From contig JADLHV010000070.1 of assembly GCA_020848595.1 (NCBI GenBank), positions 1 through 19,640 on the forward strand: a DNA stretch of 19,640 nucleotides. Direction: 5' to 3'. Origin of the DNA: Bacteroidia bacterium. Its GTDB lineage: Bacteria; Bacteroidota; Bacteroidia; NS11-12g; UBA955. Made by a program: the position numbers and the translations under genes. The notes beneath the pieces were generated by a model. It was not told the DNA's origin, did not search any database, and saw only the letters and a list, made by a program, of their open reading frames with translations. How positions within the stretch are numbered: position 1 is the stretch's first letter; every line of letters begins with the position of its first letter. Shown here one piece after another: positions 8,831 through 16,634 of the stretch.

Positions 8831-8856
8831 AAATCCCAAACCGAAGTCTGGGATTT
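8831..8856 (-). terminator. Intrinsic terminator of gcvP with UUCG tetraloop
   Basis: On the minus strand an 11-bp stem (AAATCCCAGAC pairing with GTTTGGGATTT, one G-U pair) closes a TTCG loop flanked by C and G, the unusually stable cUUCGg tetraloop. It is followed directly by a run of T (nine T counting the end of the stem, then ATTG). It lies 22 nt past the gcvP stop codon. Confidence 0.9.
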
Positions 8857-8878
8857 AAAACTATTTTAAAAAAATCAA

Positions 8879-11767
8879 TTAAGACATTTCTGCATACGCT
8901 TCAATAGGTAAACAAGCGCAAATTAAATTTCTATCACCATGTGTGTTATTCACTCTAGCAACACTAGGCCAGAATTTCTTAGCAACAACAGAAGGCAGAG
9001 GGAAAGCCGCTTTTTCGCGCGAATATTTATGATTCCATGCATCACTACTTATTTCTACTGCAGTATGAGGTGCATTTTTCAATACATTATCTTCCTTATC
9101 AGAGATACCATTTTCAATTTCAGCAACCTCAGCTCTAATAGCTAATAAAGTATCGCAGAATCTATCAAGTTCAACTAAGCTTTCGCTTTCGGTTGGTTCT
9201 ATCATTAAAGTACCAGCAACAGGGAAAGAGAGTGTTGGTGCATGATAACCATAATCCATCATACGTTTAGCTAAATCTTCAGCTTCGATACCAACAGATT
9301 GTTTCAAAGGACGTGTATCCAAAATCATTTCGTGAGCACAGAAACCATTTTCACCAGTAAATAAAATTGGGAAATTATGTTCGAGACGTGATTTGATATA
9401 ATTCGCATTTAAAATTGCCACTTCAGTTGCTTTTCTCAATCCACTAGCACCCATTAATTTGATATACACATACGATATCAAAAGGATACTTGCGCTACCA
9501 TAAGGAGCAGCAGAAACAGCGTGAATAGATTTTTCTCCACCGATATTTACGACAGAGTGACCTGGCAGGTAAGGCACTAAATGTTTAGCGACACCAATTG
9601 GACCCATTCCAGGACCACCGCCACCATGCGGAATACAGAAAGTTTTATGTAAATTTAAATGACAAACATCGGCACCGATAAGGCCTGGACTAGTTAATCC
9701 AACTTGAGCATTCATATTAGCGCCATCCATATAAACCTGGCCACCATGTTCGTGAACGATTTGAGTAATTTCTTTTATTCCAGATTCGTACACCCCATAA
9801 GTAGAAGGATAAGTCACCATAAATACAGCGAGATCATTAGCATGTTCCGCTGCTTTCTTTTTAAGATCTTCGATATCGATATTTCCGTTTTGAAGATTTT
9901 TAACAATAACTATCTTCATTCCGGCCATTGCAGCACTAGCAGGATTAGTACCATGTGCAGATTCAGGAATTAAAGCCACGTTTCTATGACCTTGACCGAT
10001 ATCTTTTAAATAAGCCCTTATAACCATTAAGCCAGCGTATTCGCCTTGAGCACCAGCATTAGGTTGAAGACTCATACCAGCAAAACCAGTTATTTCTTGT
10101 AAATCGTGCGCTAGTTCATCAATCATGATTTTATATCCTTCGGCTTGATCGAGAGGCACGAAAGGGTGAATTTGATTGAATTCAGGCCAAGTTACAGGAA
10201 TCATTTCAGTAGTTGCATTAAGTTTCATCGTACAAGAACCCAATGAAATCATACTATGACAAAGAGATAAATCTTTACCTTCTAGCAATTTGATATATCT
10301 TAGCATTTCATGTTCACTATGATAATTATTAAACACAGGATGTGACATAAAATTACTTGATCTTACAAAATTAGCAGGCCAATTTAACTGTTGATTTTCG
10401 GCTAATTGTTCGATAGACTTAGTATCCAAATTAGCATATGCACATTGAGCAAAAACGGCTACTATATCAGAAATATCAGCCACTTCGCAAGTTTCATCCA
10501 AAGCAATACCGATATGACCATTATTAAAATATCTAAAATTAATTTGGCGTGCTTCAGCTTCCTTTTTAATTGCAGCACTTAAACCTTTAGAATCAATAAG
10601 CAAGGTATCGAAATAATTAGCATTTAATTGATTGAAACCAATTGCTTTCAGAGCTGCTTCTAAAGTTTTAGACAAACCATGAATTTTAGAGGCTATATTT
10701 TTAATTCCAGAAGGACCGTGATAAGTTGCAAACATACCCGCCATAATAGACAATAAAACTTGTGCAGTACAAATATTAGAAGTTGCATTTTGGCGGCGAA
10801 TATGTTGTTCGCGCGTTTGTAGAGCCATTCTTAGAGCTCTATTACCATGACGATCGATACTTACACCGATAATTCTACCAGGAATTTGACGTTTAAATTC
10901 ATCTTTAGTAGAGAAGAAACCAGCGTGAGGACCACCATAACCCAGAGGCACACCGAAACGTTGAGAAGAACCAACGACACAATCGGCACCCCATTCACCA
11001 GGAGGCGTTAATAAACTTAGCGCCATGATATCGGCACCAGCGCAAACTAAGGCACCTGCATTATGTGCTTTATCGGTAAACGATTTATAGTCTTCGATAC
11101 TACCTTCATTATTCGGGTATTGAACAAAAGCCCCGAAGAAATCATTTGTAAATTCAAAGTTTTTATAATCACCAATAACCAATTCTATACCCATAGGTTC
11201 GGCTCTAGTGACTAAGATATCTATAGTTTGCGGGAAAGTATTACTATCGACGAAGAATTTAATGGCATGATCGTGTTTATGCAAACTTCTAAACATCGCC
11301 ATAGCTTCGGCAGCAGCGGTACCTTCATCCAATAAACTAGCATTAGCAATAGGCAAACCAGTTAAATCGATGATCATGGTTTGATAATTCAGCAAAGCTT
11401 CTAAACGACCTTGAGCAATTTCGGCTTGATAAGGCGTATACTGCGTGTACCATCCTGGATTCTCCATAATATTACGAAGAATAACACCAGGGGTATAGCA
11501 ATTATAGTAGCCCATACCGATATAACTTTTATACAACTTATTTTTAGCTGCCACCTTCTTCAAGTCCTTGAGCAATTGTTGTTCAGATGTTCCACCACTT
11601 ATTTTAAGCGGCCCTTGCATACGAATAGCAGCAGGGACAGTTTTATCAATAAGTTCATCCACAGAGGCAACTCCAATTACTTGAAGCATTTTGTTAACAT
11701 CTTCCTGTGCTACAGGACCGTTGTGTCGGTTGACGAAATGGTCGGTCTGACCTGTATTTAATTTCAT
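8879..11767 (-). CDS. gcvP: Glycine dehydrogenase (decarboxylating), glycine cleavage P protein
   Basis: The PLP enzyme decarboxylates glycine and passes the aminomethyl group to the lipoyl arm of GcvH, feeding one-carbon units to folate through GcvT. At 962 aa it is the full-length single-chain form with both homologous halves fused. The N-terminal half shows SYIGMGYYNCYTPGVILRNI (81-100) and ENPGWYTQYTPYQAEIAQGR (102-121). The C-terminal half shows SLGSCTMKLN, PNAGAQGEYAGL, PESAHGTNPASA and the PLP-lysine motif NLHKTFCIPHGGGGPG with K708. No residue looks missing. It stands alone: gcvT and gcvH are not nearby, which is common in Bacteroidota. There is a 119-nt gap to the flotillin gene upstream with a promoter-like element, and a strong terminator behind it. 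I found no glycine riboswitch in the short leader. Confidence 0.98.
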   Translation of the reverse strand: MKLNTGQTDHFVNRHNGPVAQEDVNKMLQVIGVASVDELIDKTVPAAIRMQGPLKISGGTSEQQLLKDLKKVAAKNKLYKSYIGMGYYNCYTPGVILRNIMENPGWYTQYTPYQAEIAQGRLEALLNYQTMIIDLTGLPIANASLLDEGTAAAEAMAMFRSLHKHDHAIKFFVDSNTFPQTIDILVTRAEPMGIELVIGDYKNFEFTNDFFGAFVQYPNNEGSIEDYKSFTDKAHNAGALVCAGADIMALSLLTPPGEWGADCVVGSSQRFGVPLGYGGPHAGFFSTKDEFKRQIPGRIIGVSIDRHGNRALRMALQTREQHIRRQNATSNICTAQVLLSIMAGMFATYHGPSGIKNIASKIHGLSKTLEAALKAIGFNQLNANYFDTLLIDSKGLSAAIKKEAEARQINFRYFNNGHIGIALDETCEVADISDIVAVFAQCAYANLDTKSIEQLAENQQLNWPANFVRSSNFMSHPVFNNYHSEHEMLRYIKLLEGKDLSLCHSMISLGSCTMKLNATTEMIPVTWPEFNQIHPFVPLDQAEGYKIMIDELAHDLQEITGFAGMSLQPNAGAQGEYAGLMVIRAYLKDIGQGHRNVALIPESAHGTNPASAAMAGMKIVIVKNLQNGNIDIEDLKKKAAEHANDLAVFMVTYPSTYGVYESGIKEITQIVHEHGGQVYMDGANMNAQVGLTSPGLIGADVCHLNLHKTFCIPHGGGGPGMGPIGVAKHLVPYLPGHSVVNIGGEKSIHAVSAAPYGSASILLISYVYIKLMGASGLRKATEVAILNANYIKSRLEHNFPILFTGENGFCAHEMILDTRPLKQSVGIEAEDLAKRMMDYGYHAPTLSFPVAGTLMIEPTESESLVELDRFCDTLLAIRAEVAEIENGISDKEDNVLKNAPHTAVEISSDAWNHKYSREKAAFPLPSVVAKKFWPSVARVNNTHGDRNLICACLPIEAYAEMS

Positions 11768-11793
11768 TGAATGAGAGGATTTTAAAAGTGGGG

Positions 11794-11801
11794 CAAATTT
11801 A
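11794..11801 (-). promoter_or_regulatory. Candidate -7 promoter element for gcvP
   Basis: The minus strand reads TAAATTTG, an exact TAnnTTTG match, 26 nt before the gcvP ATG, giving a leader of about 20 nt. A TTTG lies 14 nt further upstream (11816-11819), closer than the usual spacing of about 17-23 nt, so the -33 element is doubtful. It suggests gcvP has its own promoter and is not simply read through from the flotillin gene. Confidence 0.4.
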
Positions 11802-11886
11802 GTTATTTCTTAAGACAAATACTACGATTAGCACCTACTGATAGATGTCATTTATAGCACATGTTCTCAACAGCAAGAAAATTGAA

Positions 11887-13410
11887 TTAATCTTTCAATT
11901 TATCATCTTTACTATCTTTATTATCAGAAGATTCTGAATTATCTTGACCTTTAAGATAGCTTGGTAGATTTAATCCAGCCATATTAAACAAATCGTTTAA
12001 AGGCGGAACCGATTTCATCATACCGGAGACAAAATTAGCCGTAGAATTTTGTCCATTTTCATTATTACCTCCATCCCAAACAGTAATTTTATCAATTTTA
12101 ATATTTTTAACTGCTTCGACTTGAGTTTTAACCAATTCAGGTAATTTCTCGATGAGCAATAATTGGAAAGCCTTAGTTGGATCGCCACCAGCAGCAGAAA
12201 CAACTTCCTTGTAACCCTCTGCTTGTTTAGTCAATATTTCGTATAAACCCTTAGCTTCGGCTTCCATTTTAGAATAAATAGCATCTGCTTCCCCTTTCGC
12301 TTGTTCACGAATTCTTTCCGCTTCGGCTTGAGCTTCTATAATTGCTCTTTGTTTAGCAATTTCGGCTGGAATAACAATATTAGCATTTTGAGTAGAGCGT
12401 TCTCTTTCGGCACGAGCAGATTCAGCTTTTTGTTCTGCTAAATAAGCTTCCTCTAAAGCCCTAGCTTGTTGAACCTTTTCGGCAGAAATAGCCACTTTCA
12501 TTGACTCCGCTTCCTTTTCTCTTCTTAATGCATCTGAATTAGCAATTGCAATTTTAGCTTCATTCTCCCCTTTAATCGCTAAGGCATTTGCTTCAGACGT
12601 TTTAATCCTAGTATCTCTTTCCGCCTCTGCTTTACCAATAGCTTCGTCTTTACTTGCAGAAGCAATACTAATTTCACGATCTTTTTGAGTTACAGCAATT
12701 TTAACGTCCCTATCTCTATGCGTTTCGGCAATTTGAGTATCCTTTTCTCTATCCGCCATTGCTTTTCCAGTTTCACCAATTTTTTCTTGTTCAGCAACAC
12801 TGATTTTAGCTTCGTTAATAGCTTTAGCGGCAGCTTCTTTACCTAGAGCTTCGATGTAACCAGATTCATCTTTAATATCCGTAACGTTTACGTTAATTAA
12901 TTTTAAACCAATTTTCTTTAATTCACTATCCACGTTTTTAGAAATATTATCTAAAAATTTATCACGATCCGAGTTAATTTCTTCGATAGTCATTGTAGCA
13001 ATAACTAAACGCAACTGACCAAAAAGAATATCCTTGGCTAATTCTTGAATTTGATCAGAGCTCAATCCGAGCAATCTCTCCGCTGCAGAGTTCATGCTTT
13101 CTTCTTCGGTAGAAATAGCGATTGTAAAACGGCAAGGCACATCGACACGAATATTTTGACGACTTAAGGCATTGGTTAAATTCGCTTCAATAGAAATCGG
13201 TTTTAAGTCGAGGTAAGCAAAATCTTGAATAACAGGCCAAATAAAGGCACCACCACCATGAATACATTTAGCCGAAGCGCCACCAGTTCGACCGTAAACG
13301 ACTAAGATTTTATCCGAAGGACATCTTTTAAAACGTGAAACCAAGGCAGAGAGTGTAACAAAGAGTACAACTGCTGCAACGACAATGATAAAAATTGGAG
13401 AACTAAGCAT
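11887..13410 (-). CDS. floT: Flotillin (FloT/YuaG-type SPFH membrane-scaffold protein)
   Basis: It is a membrane-associated scaffold that forms large oligomers in membrane microdomains. Residues ~5-24 are a hydrophobic hairpin or membrane anchor. The SPFH domain covers ~30-200 (SDKILVVYGRTGG, AFIWPVIQDFAYLDLKPISI, IRVDVPCRFTIAI, LGLSSDQIQELAKDILFGQLR). A long charged Ala/Glu/Lys-rich coiled coil runs ~200-400 and is built partly of 11-residue repeats (from D224 on: DTQIAETHRDR, DVKIAVTQKDR, EISIASASKDE, AIGKAEAERDT). The C-terminal oligomerisation region (~400-480) is followed by a disordered Ser/Asp/Lys tail. Length (507 aa) fits B. subtilis FloT (about 509 aa) rather than the short FloA. 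It lies 4 nt behind the NfeD-like gene, the same pairing as yuaF-yuaG in Bacillus, so the two products probably act together. Confidence 0.92.
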   Translation of the reverse strand: MLSSPIFIIVVAAVVLFVTLSALVSRFKRCPSDKILVVYGRTGGASAKCIHGGGAFIWPVIQDFAYLDLKPISIEANLTNALSRQNIRVDVPCRFTIAISTEEESMNSAAERLLGLSSDQIQELAKDILFGQLRLVIATMTIEEINSDRDKFLDNISKNVDSELKKIGLKLINVNVTDIKDESGYIEALGKEAAAKAINEAKISVAEQEKIGETGKAMADREKDTQIAETHRDRDVKIAVTQKDREISIASASKDEAIGKAEAERDTRIKTSEANALAIKGENEAKIAIANSDALRREKEAESMKVAISAEKVQQARALEEAYLAEQKAESARAERERSTQNANIVIPAEIAKQRAIIEAQAEAERIREQAKGEADAIYSKMEAEAKGLYEILTKQAEGYKEVVSAAGGDPTKAFQLLLIEKLPELVKTQVEAVKNIKIDKITVWDGGNNENGQNSTANFVSGMMKSVPPLNDLFNMAGLNLPSYLKGQDNSESSDNKDSKDDKLKD

Positions 13411-13414
13411 TTTA

Positions 13415-13975
13415 TTATTTTTTAACTATTAAGATATTATTTTCAATTCCAGTTATTTTGACAATCGAGCCACTAGACAATTCACCTTCTTCGGTGATGG
13501 CTTCAATTTCGTGCACCGAGCCTCTAACGCTCACTTGAACCTTTCCTTTACCTGTTCTATTTTCAGGAATTCTGATGTATACTTCCGCTGTTTTGCCGAC
13601 GGTTTCATTCATTTTAAAAGAATTATCCTCTGCAAGTTTCATTAACTGACGAATAATAATAAAAAACACATAGACAAATAAGATTCCTACAACAGTAGAC
13701 AAGGCAATGAGCATAGTACTTGATTTTATGGTTAAATAAAACGAAATACCAGTCCAGCTAAAGCCCAGCATAAAATTAATTAAATTTCTAAAACTAAAAA
13801 GTTGAAAAGGCGTATCGCCACCATCCAAATCGCCATCAAAATCAGCAGTTACGCCTTCTGTAGCATCTGCCCCCATAAATGTCATTATAGATTGAATAAC
13901 AAAAATCAAACTACAAGGCAATGCAATATACCAAAAGGTCCTTAGTAAAGGCTCCATGTTTTGAAAGAATTCCAT
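13415..13975 (-). CDS. NfeD/YuaF-like membrane protein, flotillin partner
   Basis: Three hydrophobic segments (~13-34, 61-83, 87-109) are followed by a C-terminal domain (~122-186) with the beta-rich pattern of the NfeD OB fold (VGKTAEVYIRI, GKGKVQVSVRG, SGSIVKITGIENNILIVKK). There is no N-terminal serine-protease domain, so this is the short NfeD class that accompanies flotillins. Between the first and second membrane segments is an acidic loop, DFDGDLDGGD (45-54), resembling a DxDxDG calcium-binding loop. Metal binding there is only a suggestion. It lies 4 nt upstream of the flotillin gene and is surely cotranscribed with it. A 71-nt AT-rich gap separates it from the GH1 gene upstream, with no clear terminator, so readthrough from that unit is possible. 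Confidence 0.85.
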   Translation of the reverse strand: MEFFQNMEPLLRTFWYIALPCSLIFVIQSIMTFMGADATEGVTADFDGDLDGGDTPFQLFSFRNLINFMLGFSWTGISFYLTIKSSTMLIALSTVVGILFVYVFFIIIRQLMKLAEDNSFKMNETVGKTAEVYIRIPENRTGKGKVQVSVRGSVHEIEAITEEGELSSGSIVKITGIENNILIVKK

Positions 13976-14046
13976 GCTTGTAAAATTAAAAATAAAAATT
14001 AATTCAACAAGTAAATTTCGGCAGATTTAAAAAAAATCAGTTTAAT

Positions 14047-15396
14047 TCAATATTTCAATTGACTTGACAGAAAACGACGAAACCAATGAGCACTTTCTTT
14101 CATGAGGCGTTTTTTAGTTTTAAAATCGACATAAATCAAACCAAATCGAGGATAATACCCTTCTGCCCATTCGAAATTATCCAAAAGACTCCATGCAAAA
14201 TACCCTTTAACATCTGCCCCATCTGATTTAGCTCTCAATACTTCGTTGATATGCGTTTGGAAATAATGAATTCTAGAAAAATCGTTGACCCTATCTAATA
14301 CAACTTGATCATTAAAAGCCGCACCATTTTCAGTTACAACTATAGGCCGATTTAAATTATACGCATGAACTTTCATGATCGTTTTATAAATACTTTCGGC
14401 ATGCATTTCCCAATTCATAGCCGTTAAGTCGATAGTTCTTTCATCGGCAGGCACATGCTTCAATTTTAAAAATGGATTAAATGGATTATGTTTAAATACC
14501 TCACGCGTATAAGTTTGTAATCCATAAAAATCTAAATCGGTAATCAGTTTTTCTTCATCGCCTTTCTTAAAGAATTTCGTAATTTGATTGAGTTTTTTAA
14601 CATCTCCAAGAGGATAACCATGACCAATTAAAGGTTCAAAAAACATTCTATTGACTAATTTGTCGGCTAATTCGGCAGCTTTATAGTCTTTTTCTTTATG
14701 TCCAGCAGGTTCAATATGAGTAAAAGAAAAAGATGAGCCAATAGACTTATCAGGAAACTCATTTTTTAATCGTCTGTAAGCTTCACCAATACTGAGCATA
14801 ACGTGGTGGGTAGCGGCTAAAAATCCATCAAAACTTTTTTTACCAGGCGCGTGGATTCCAAACAGATAACCTGCGCCTAAAAACACAGAAGGTTCATTAA
14901 TTAAAATCCAATTCTCTACCGTCGAAAACGTTTTAACACAAAAAGTGGCATATTGAGTAAACCATTCTATGATTTCACGATTTATCCATCCACCCTTTTT
15001 CTCTAATTCAATAGGCAAATCCCAATGATACAAAGTAACCCAAGGCACTATCTCATTTTCGTGACAAAAGTCGATGACATCTTTATAGAAATCTACACCC
15101 AGAGGATTAACATTAATCCCATCGGGCATAACTCTAGTCCATGCTATGCTAAATCTAAAATGTTTAAACCCAATTTTCTTAAGAAGTAAGATATCTTCTT
15201 TGTAATGATAATAGAAATCACAAGAATCTTTCATGTGATCCTTGTTTTTTATAGTCGATTGCTTATAGATATAGCCTTGTTTCTTAGAACAAAACTCATC
15301 CCAAATAGAAAGGCCTTTGCCATCTACATCGCAAGCCGATTCAGTTTGAGCAGCCGAAATAGCTGCGCCCCAGAATAACTGAGAGTTGTCTGACAT
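14047..15396 (-). CDS. Glycoside hydrolase family 1 beta-glucosidase
   Basis: It is a retaining enzyme that removes beta-linked glucose (or galactose/fucose) from the non-reducing end of small glycosides. Numbered from ATG at 15396 (449 aa), the usual GH1 residues are present: Q17 in FWGAAISAAQTES, H124 in TLYHWDLP, N167-E168 in LINEP (acid/base), E356 in VVTENGAAF (nucleophile), and W402 with E409-W410 in WSLLDNFEWAEGY. The N-terminal GH1 signature is intact and there is no signal peptide, so it is cytoplasmic. A longer frame starts with TTG at 15405, but the ATG three codons later is the better start. It sits 10 nt after the phosphoesterase stop and is probably in the same operon. No sugar transporter or regulator is nearby, so the substrate cannot be told. 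Confidence 0.96.
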   Translation of the reverse strand: MSDNSQLFWGAAISAAQTESACDVDGKGLSIWDEFCSKKQGYIYKQSTIKNKDHMKDSCDFYYHYKEDILLLKKIGFKHFRFSIAWTRVMPDGINVNPLGVDFYKDVIDFCHENEIVPWVTLYHWDLPIELEKKGGWINREIIEWFTQYATFCVKTFSTVENWILINEPSVFLGAGYLFGIHAPGKKSFDGFLAATHHVMLSIGEAYRRLKNEFPDKSIGSSFSFTHIEPAGHKEKDYKAAELADKLVNRMFFEPLIGHGYPLGDVKKLNQITKFFKKGDEEKLITDLDFYGLQTYTREVFKHNPFNPFLKLKHVPADERTIDLTAMNWEMHAESIYKTIMKVHAYNLNRPIVVTENGAAFNDQVVLDRVNDFSRIHYFQTHINEVLRAKSDGADVKGYFAWSLLDNFEWAEGYYPRFGLIYVDFKTKKRLMKESAHWFRRFLSSQLKY

Positions 15397-15406
15397 AGAA
15401 CTCAAA

Positions 15407-16222
15407 TCAGGCCAGTTTGAATTCTTTGAGGAAACTTGCTAATTCTGCTTCATCTGTTTCATCAGCTGTTTCATTGACAAAAGACTCAACATACTTATAT
15501 AATTTCCAATCACCATTAAAATACTCCAAAGCAGTTAAGTTTTCAATCCAATCACCACTATTTAAATATCGGATAGTTTTATCCTTAATCACAATAGTTT
15601 TATCGGCGCTCTGGTGGATATGCCCGCATAGAACAGTAGAACAATTTTCGTTGGCGGCATATTCTATAGCTGCTTCTTCAAAATTCTGAATAAAAGACAC
15701 TGCTTGTTTAACACTATTTTTTATTGCCTTTGAGAGCGAAACCCTTTTTCCACCAAACTTTTCGGAAACATAATTAACAAACGTATTGAGATGGATTAAA
15801 TAATCGTAGCACTTTCCGCCTAATTTGGCTAACCATTTAGCGTGTTGCACACTAAAATCAAATACATCGCCATGGAAGAATAGTGTTTTCTTACCATCCA
15901 AATCCAATTCAAGTTTATTAATTACTTCTATATTACCGAAATTCATTCCAGAAAATTTCCTTAACATTTCGTCATGATTCCCCGTGATATAATAAGTTTT
16001 TGTTCCATTCATGGCTAATTTCATAATGTATCTAACAACTTTCATGTGTGATTTAGGAAAATACGATTTAGAAAATTGCCAGATATCGATGATGTCGCCA
16101 TTAAGTACTAACACCTCTGGGTCAATACTTTTAAGATAAGCGAGTAGTTCCTTAGCTCTGCATCCAAAAGTACCTAAATGCAAATCAGAAATTACAGCTA
16201 ATTCCAGTTTTCTTTTTATCAT
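15407..16222 (-). CDS. LpxH-like calcineurin-type metallophosphoesterase
   Basis: All two-metal phosphoesterase motifs are present: D13-x-H15 (SDLHLG), G42-D43-x-x-D46 (NGDIIDIW), G81-N82-H83-D84, H117-G118-D119 and G200-H201-I202-H203. The spacing and the GDIIDIW and HGDVFD segments fit the COG2908 group that includes UDP-2,3-diacylglucosamine hydrolase LpxH. Bacteroidota often carry more than one member, so lipid A synthesis is only one possibility and I give no gene symbol. There is no signal peptide; the protein is cytosolic or peripheral at the inner membrane. ATG at 16222 follows AAGAAG. The start also overlaps (ATGA) the stop of a possible 26-codon upstream ORF. GH1 follows 10 nt downstream. 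Confidence 0.85.
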   Translation of the reverse strand: MIKRKLELAVISDLHLGTFGCRAKELLAYLKSIDPEVLVLNGDIIDIWQFSKSYFPKSHMKVVRYIMKLAMNGTKTYYITGNHDEMLRKFSGMNFGNIEVINKLELDLDGKKTLFFHGDVFDFSVQHAKWLAKLGGKCYDYLIHLNTFVNYVSEKFGGKRVSLSKAIKNSVKQAVSFIQNFEEAAIEYAANENCSTVLCGHIHQSADKTIVIKDKTIRYLNSGDWIENLTALEYFNGDWKLYKYVESFVNETADETDEAELASFLKEFKLA

Positions 16223-16299
16223 CTTCTTAAAGCGTGGTTGAAGGGATTAAAGAAGAATCGGAAGAGCAACTCGCCAATAAGATTCATTAATTTCAACAT
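16219..16299 (-). CDS. Possible 26-aa upstream ORF coupled to the phosphoesterase gene
   Basis: An ATG at 16299 opens a frame of 26 codons (start MLKLMNLIGELL, end NPFNHALRR) whose TGA overlaps the phosphoesterase ATG as ATGA. The product would be a short hydrophobic/basic amphipathic peptide. This stretch has more G and C than the spacer beyond it, mildly favouring a constrained sequence. A promoter-like pair lies just upstream. There is no homology evidence; the ORF could be chance in a leader, and its role might be only to deliver ribosomes to the next gene. Confidence 0.3.
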   Translation of the reverse strand: MLKLMNLIGELLFRFFFNPFNHALRR

Positions 16300-16312
16300 A
16301 AGTTTTTTTTTA

Positions 16313-16341
16313 CAAACTACGTACTTATTTGTAAATCCAAA
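16313..16341 (-). promoter_or_regulatory. Candidate promoter for the phosphoesterase-GH1 unit
   Basis: On the minus strand TTTG (16338-16341) is followed after 18 nt by TAGTTTG (16313-16319), one base short of the TAnnTTTG consensus, then an A-rich run. Spacing suits a Bacteroidota housekeeping promoter. Transcription would begin about 16306, roughly 85 nt before the phosphoesterase ATG. Confidence 0.35.
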
Positions 16342-16442
16342 TACTTTAATAAGTTATCAATTTGTTAAGTCGAAAACAATAGAAATTTACAGCCTGAATT
16401 TTCTAAAGGACAAAACTACTTTCAACATAACAATATGTTACT

Positions 16443-16550
16443 TTATCCCTTGCGACCAATACCTAGTAACTTAAGCAACTTGTAAAACATACTGCTTAAA
16501 AACGTTACTAAAAAAAATGCCAAGAATTTCAGTATTAATACTTCTAACAT
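16443..16550 (-). CDS. Possible 35-aa single-span membrane protein
   Basis: ATG at 16550 opens 35 codons ending at a TAA (16443-16445). The peptide has one acidic residue near the start, a hydrophobic span (FLAFFLVTFLSSMF, about residues 9-22) and a basic end (YKLLKLLGIGRKG). This is the layout of a small membrane protein with the C-terminus inside. It resembles in general style the N-terminus of short Bacteroidota membrane proteins, but the acidic tail those have is missing. It lies 84 nt after the peptidase-like gene on the same strand. T-rich DNA yields such peptides by chance, so support is weak. Confidence 0.35.
   Translation of the reverse strand: MLEVLILKFLAFFLVTFLSSMFYKLLKLLGIGRKG
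16464..16510. repeat. Imperfect inverted repeat
   Basis: TAGTAACTTAAGC (16464-16476) is mirrored by GCTTAA (16494-16499) and, after a 4-nt insertion AAAC, GTTACTA (16504-16510). The loop is 17 nt. The 13 paired bases could form a bulged hairpin in RNA. No T-tract follows in either direction in the right place for a terminator. It lies wholly inside the possible 35-codon ORF. Confidence 0.4.
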
Positions 16551-16634
16551 AGAATGAAAATTAATACCGCTAAATACCATGATTAGTCTGAATTCAAACT
16601 AAAATTACTATGATTAAATTATGAATTTACATTA

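Larger units (their letters stand above)
8464..8878. other. 415-bp gene-free region between gcvP and carB
   Basis: No convincing gene is present. It contains the gcvP terminator at the right end, a candidate carB promoter at the left end, and two DnaA-box-like 9-mers between them. The rest is AT-rich with many stops in all frames. The longest small ORFs (24 aa at 8693-8767 plus, 27 aa at 8554-8637 minus) look like chance. The spacer is long for this otherwise compact region. Confidence 0.6.
16223..16634. other. 412-bp spacer between the phosphoesterase and the peptidase-like gene
   Basis: No gene of ordinary length is supported. It holds a candidate promoter (16313-16341), two possible very small minus-strand ORFs, an imperfect inverted repeat (16464-16510), a perfect 12-bp palindrome AGTATTAATACT (16531-16542) and a run of nine T (16303-16311). 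A 78-codon plus-strand frame starting with TTG at 16238 has no family resemblance and is not taken as a gene. No clear terminator for the upstream peptidase-like gene was found. Confidence 0.55.

Noticed and set aside
9704..9973. 89-codon plus-strand frame inside gcvP (also 8939-9145 and 11411-11761)
   Set aside because: All lie antisense to strongly conserved gcvP sequence; they are shadows of its codon pattern.
11768..11886. Glycine riboswitch upstream of gcvP
   Set aside because: The gap is only 119 nt and shows none of the paired helices or conserved G-rich core of that riboswitch.
12018..12203. 61-codon same-strand frame within the flotillin gene
   Set aside because: Out-of-frame overlap of a well-conserved C-terminal region, no start signal and no domain.
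14024..14038. GATTT/AAATC hairpin after the GH1 gene
   Set aside because: Only five A-T-rich pairs with a T-only loop; too weak to call a terminator, so readthrough into the NfeD-like gene stays open.
16411..16418. TAGTTTTG on the minus strand as a promoter for the phosphoesterase gene
   Set aside because: Matches the -7 consensus, but no -33 element sits at a usual distance and the leader would be about 180 nt; the pair at 16313-16341 is better placed.
16238..16474. 78-codon plus-strand frame in the phosphoesterase upstream spacer
   Set aside because: It starts with TTG, has no recognisable motif, and runs against the likely promoter and the small minus-strand ORFs.
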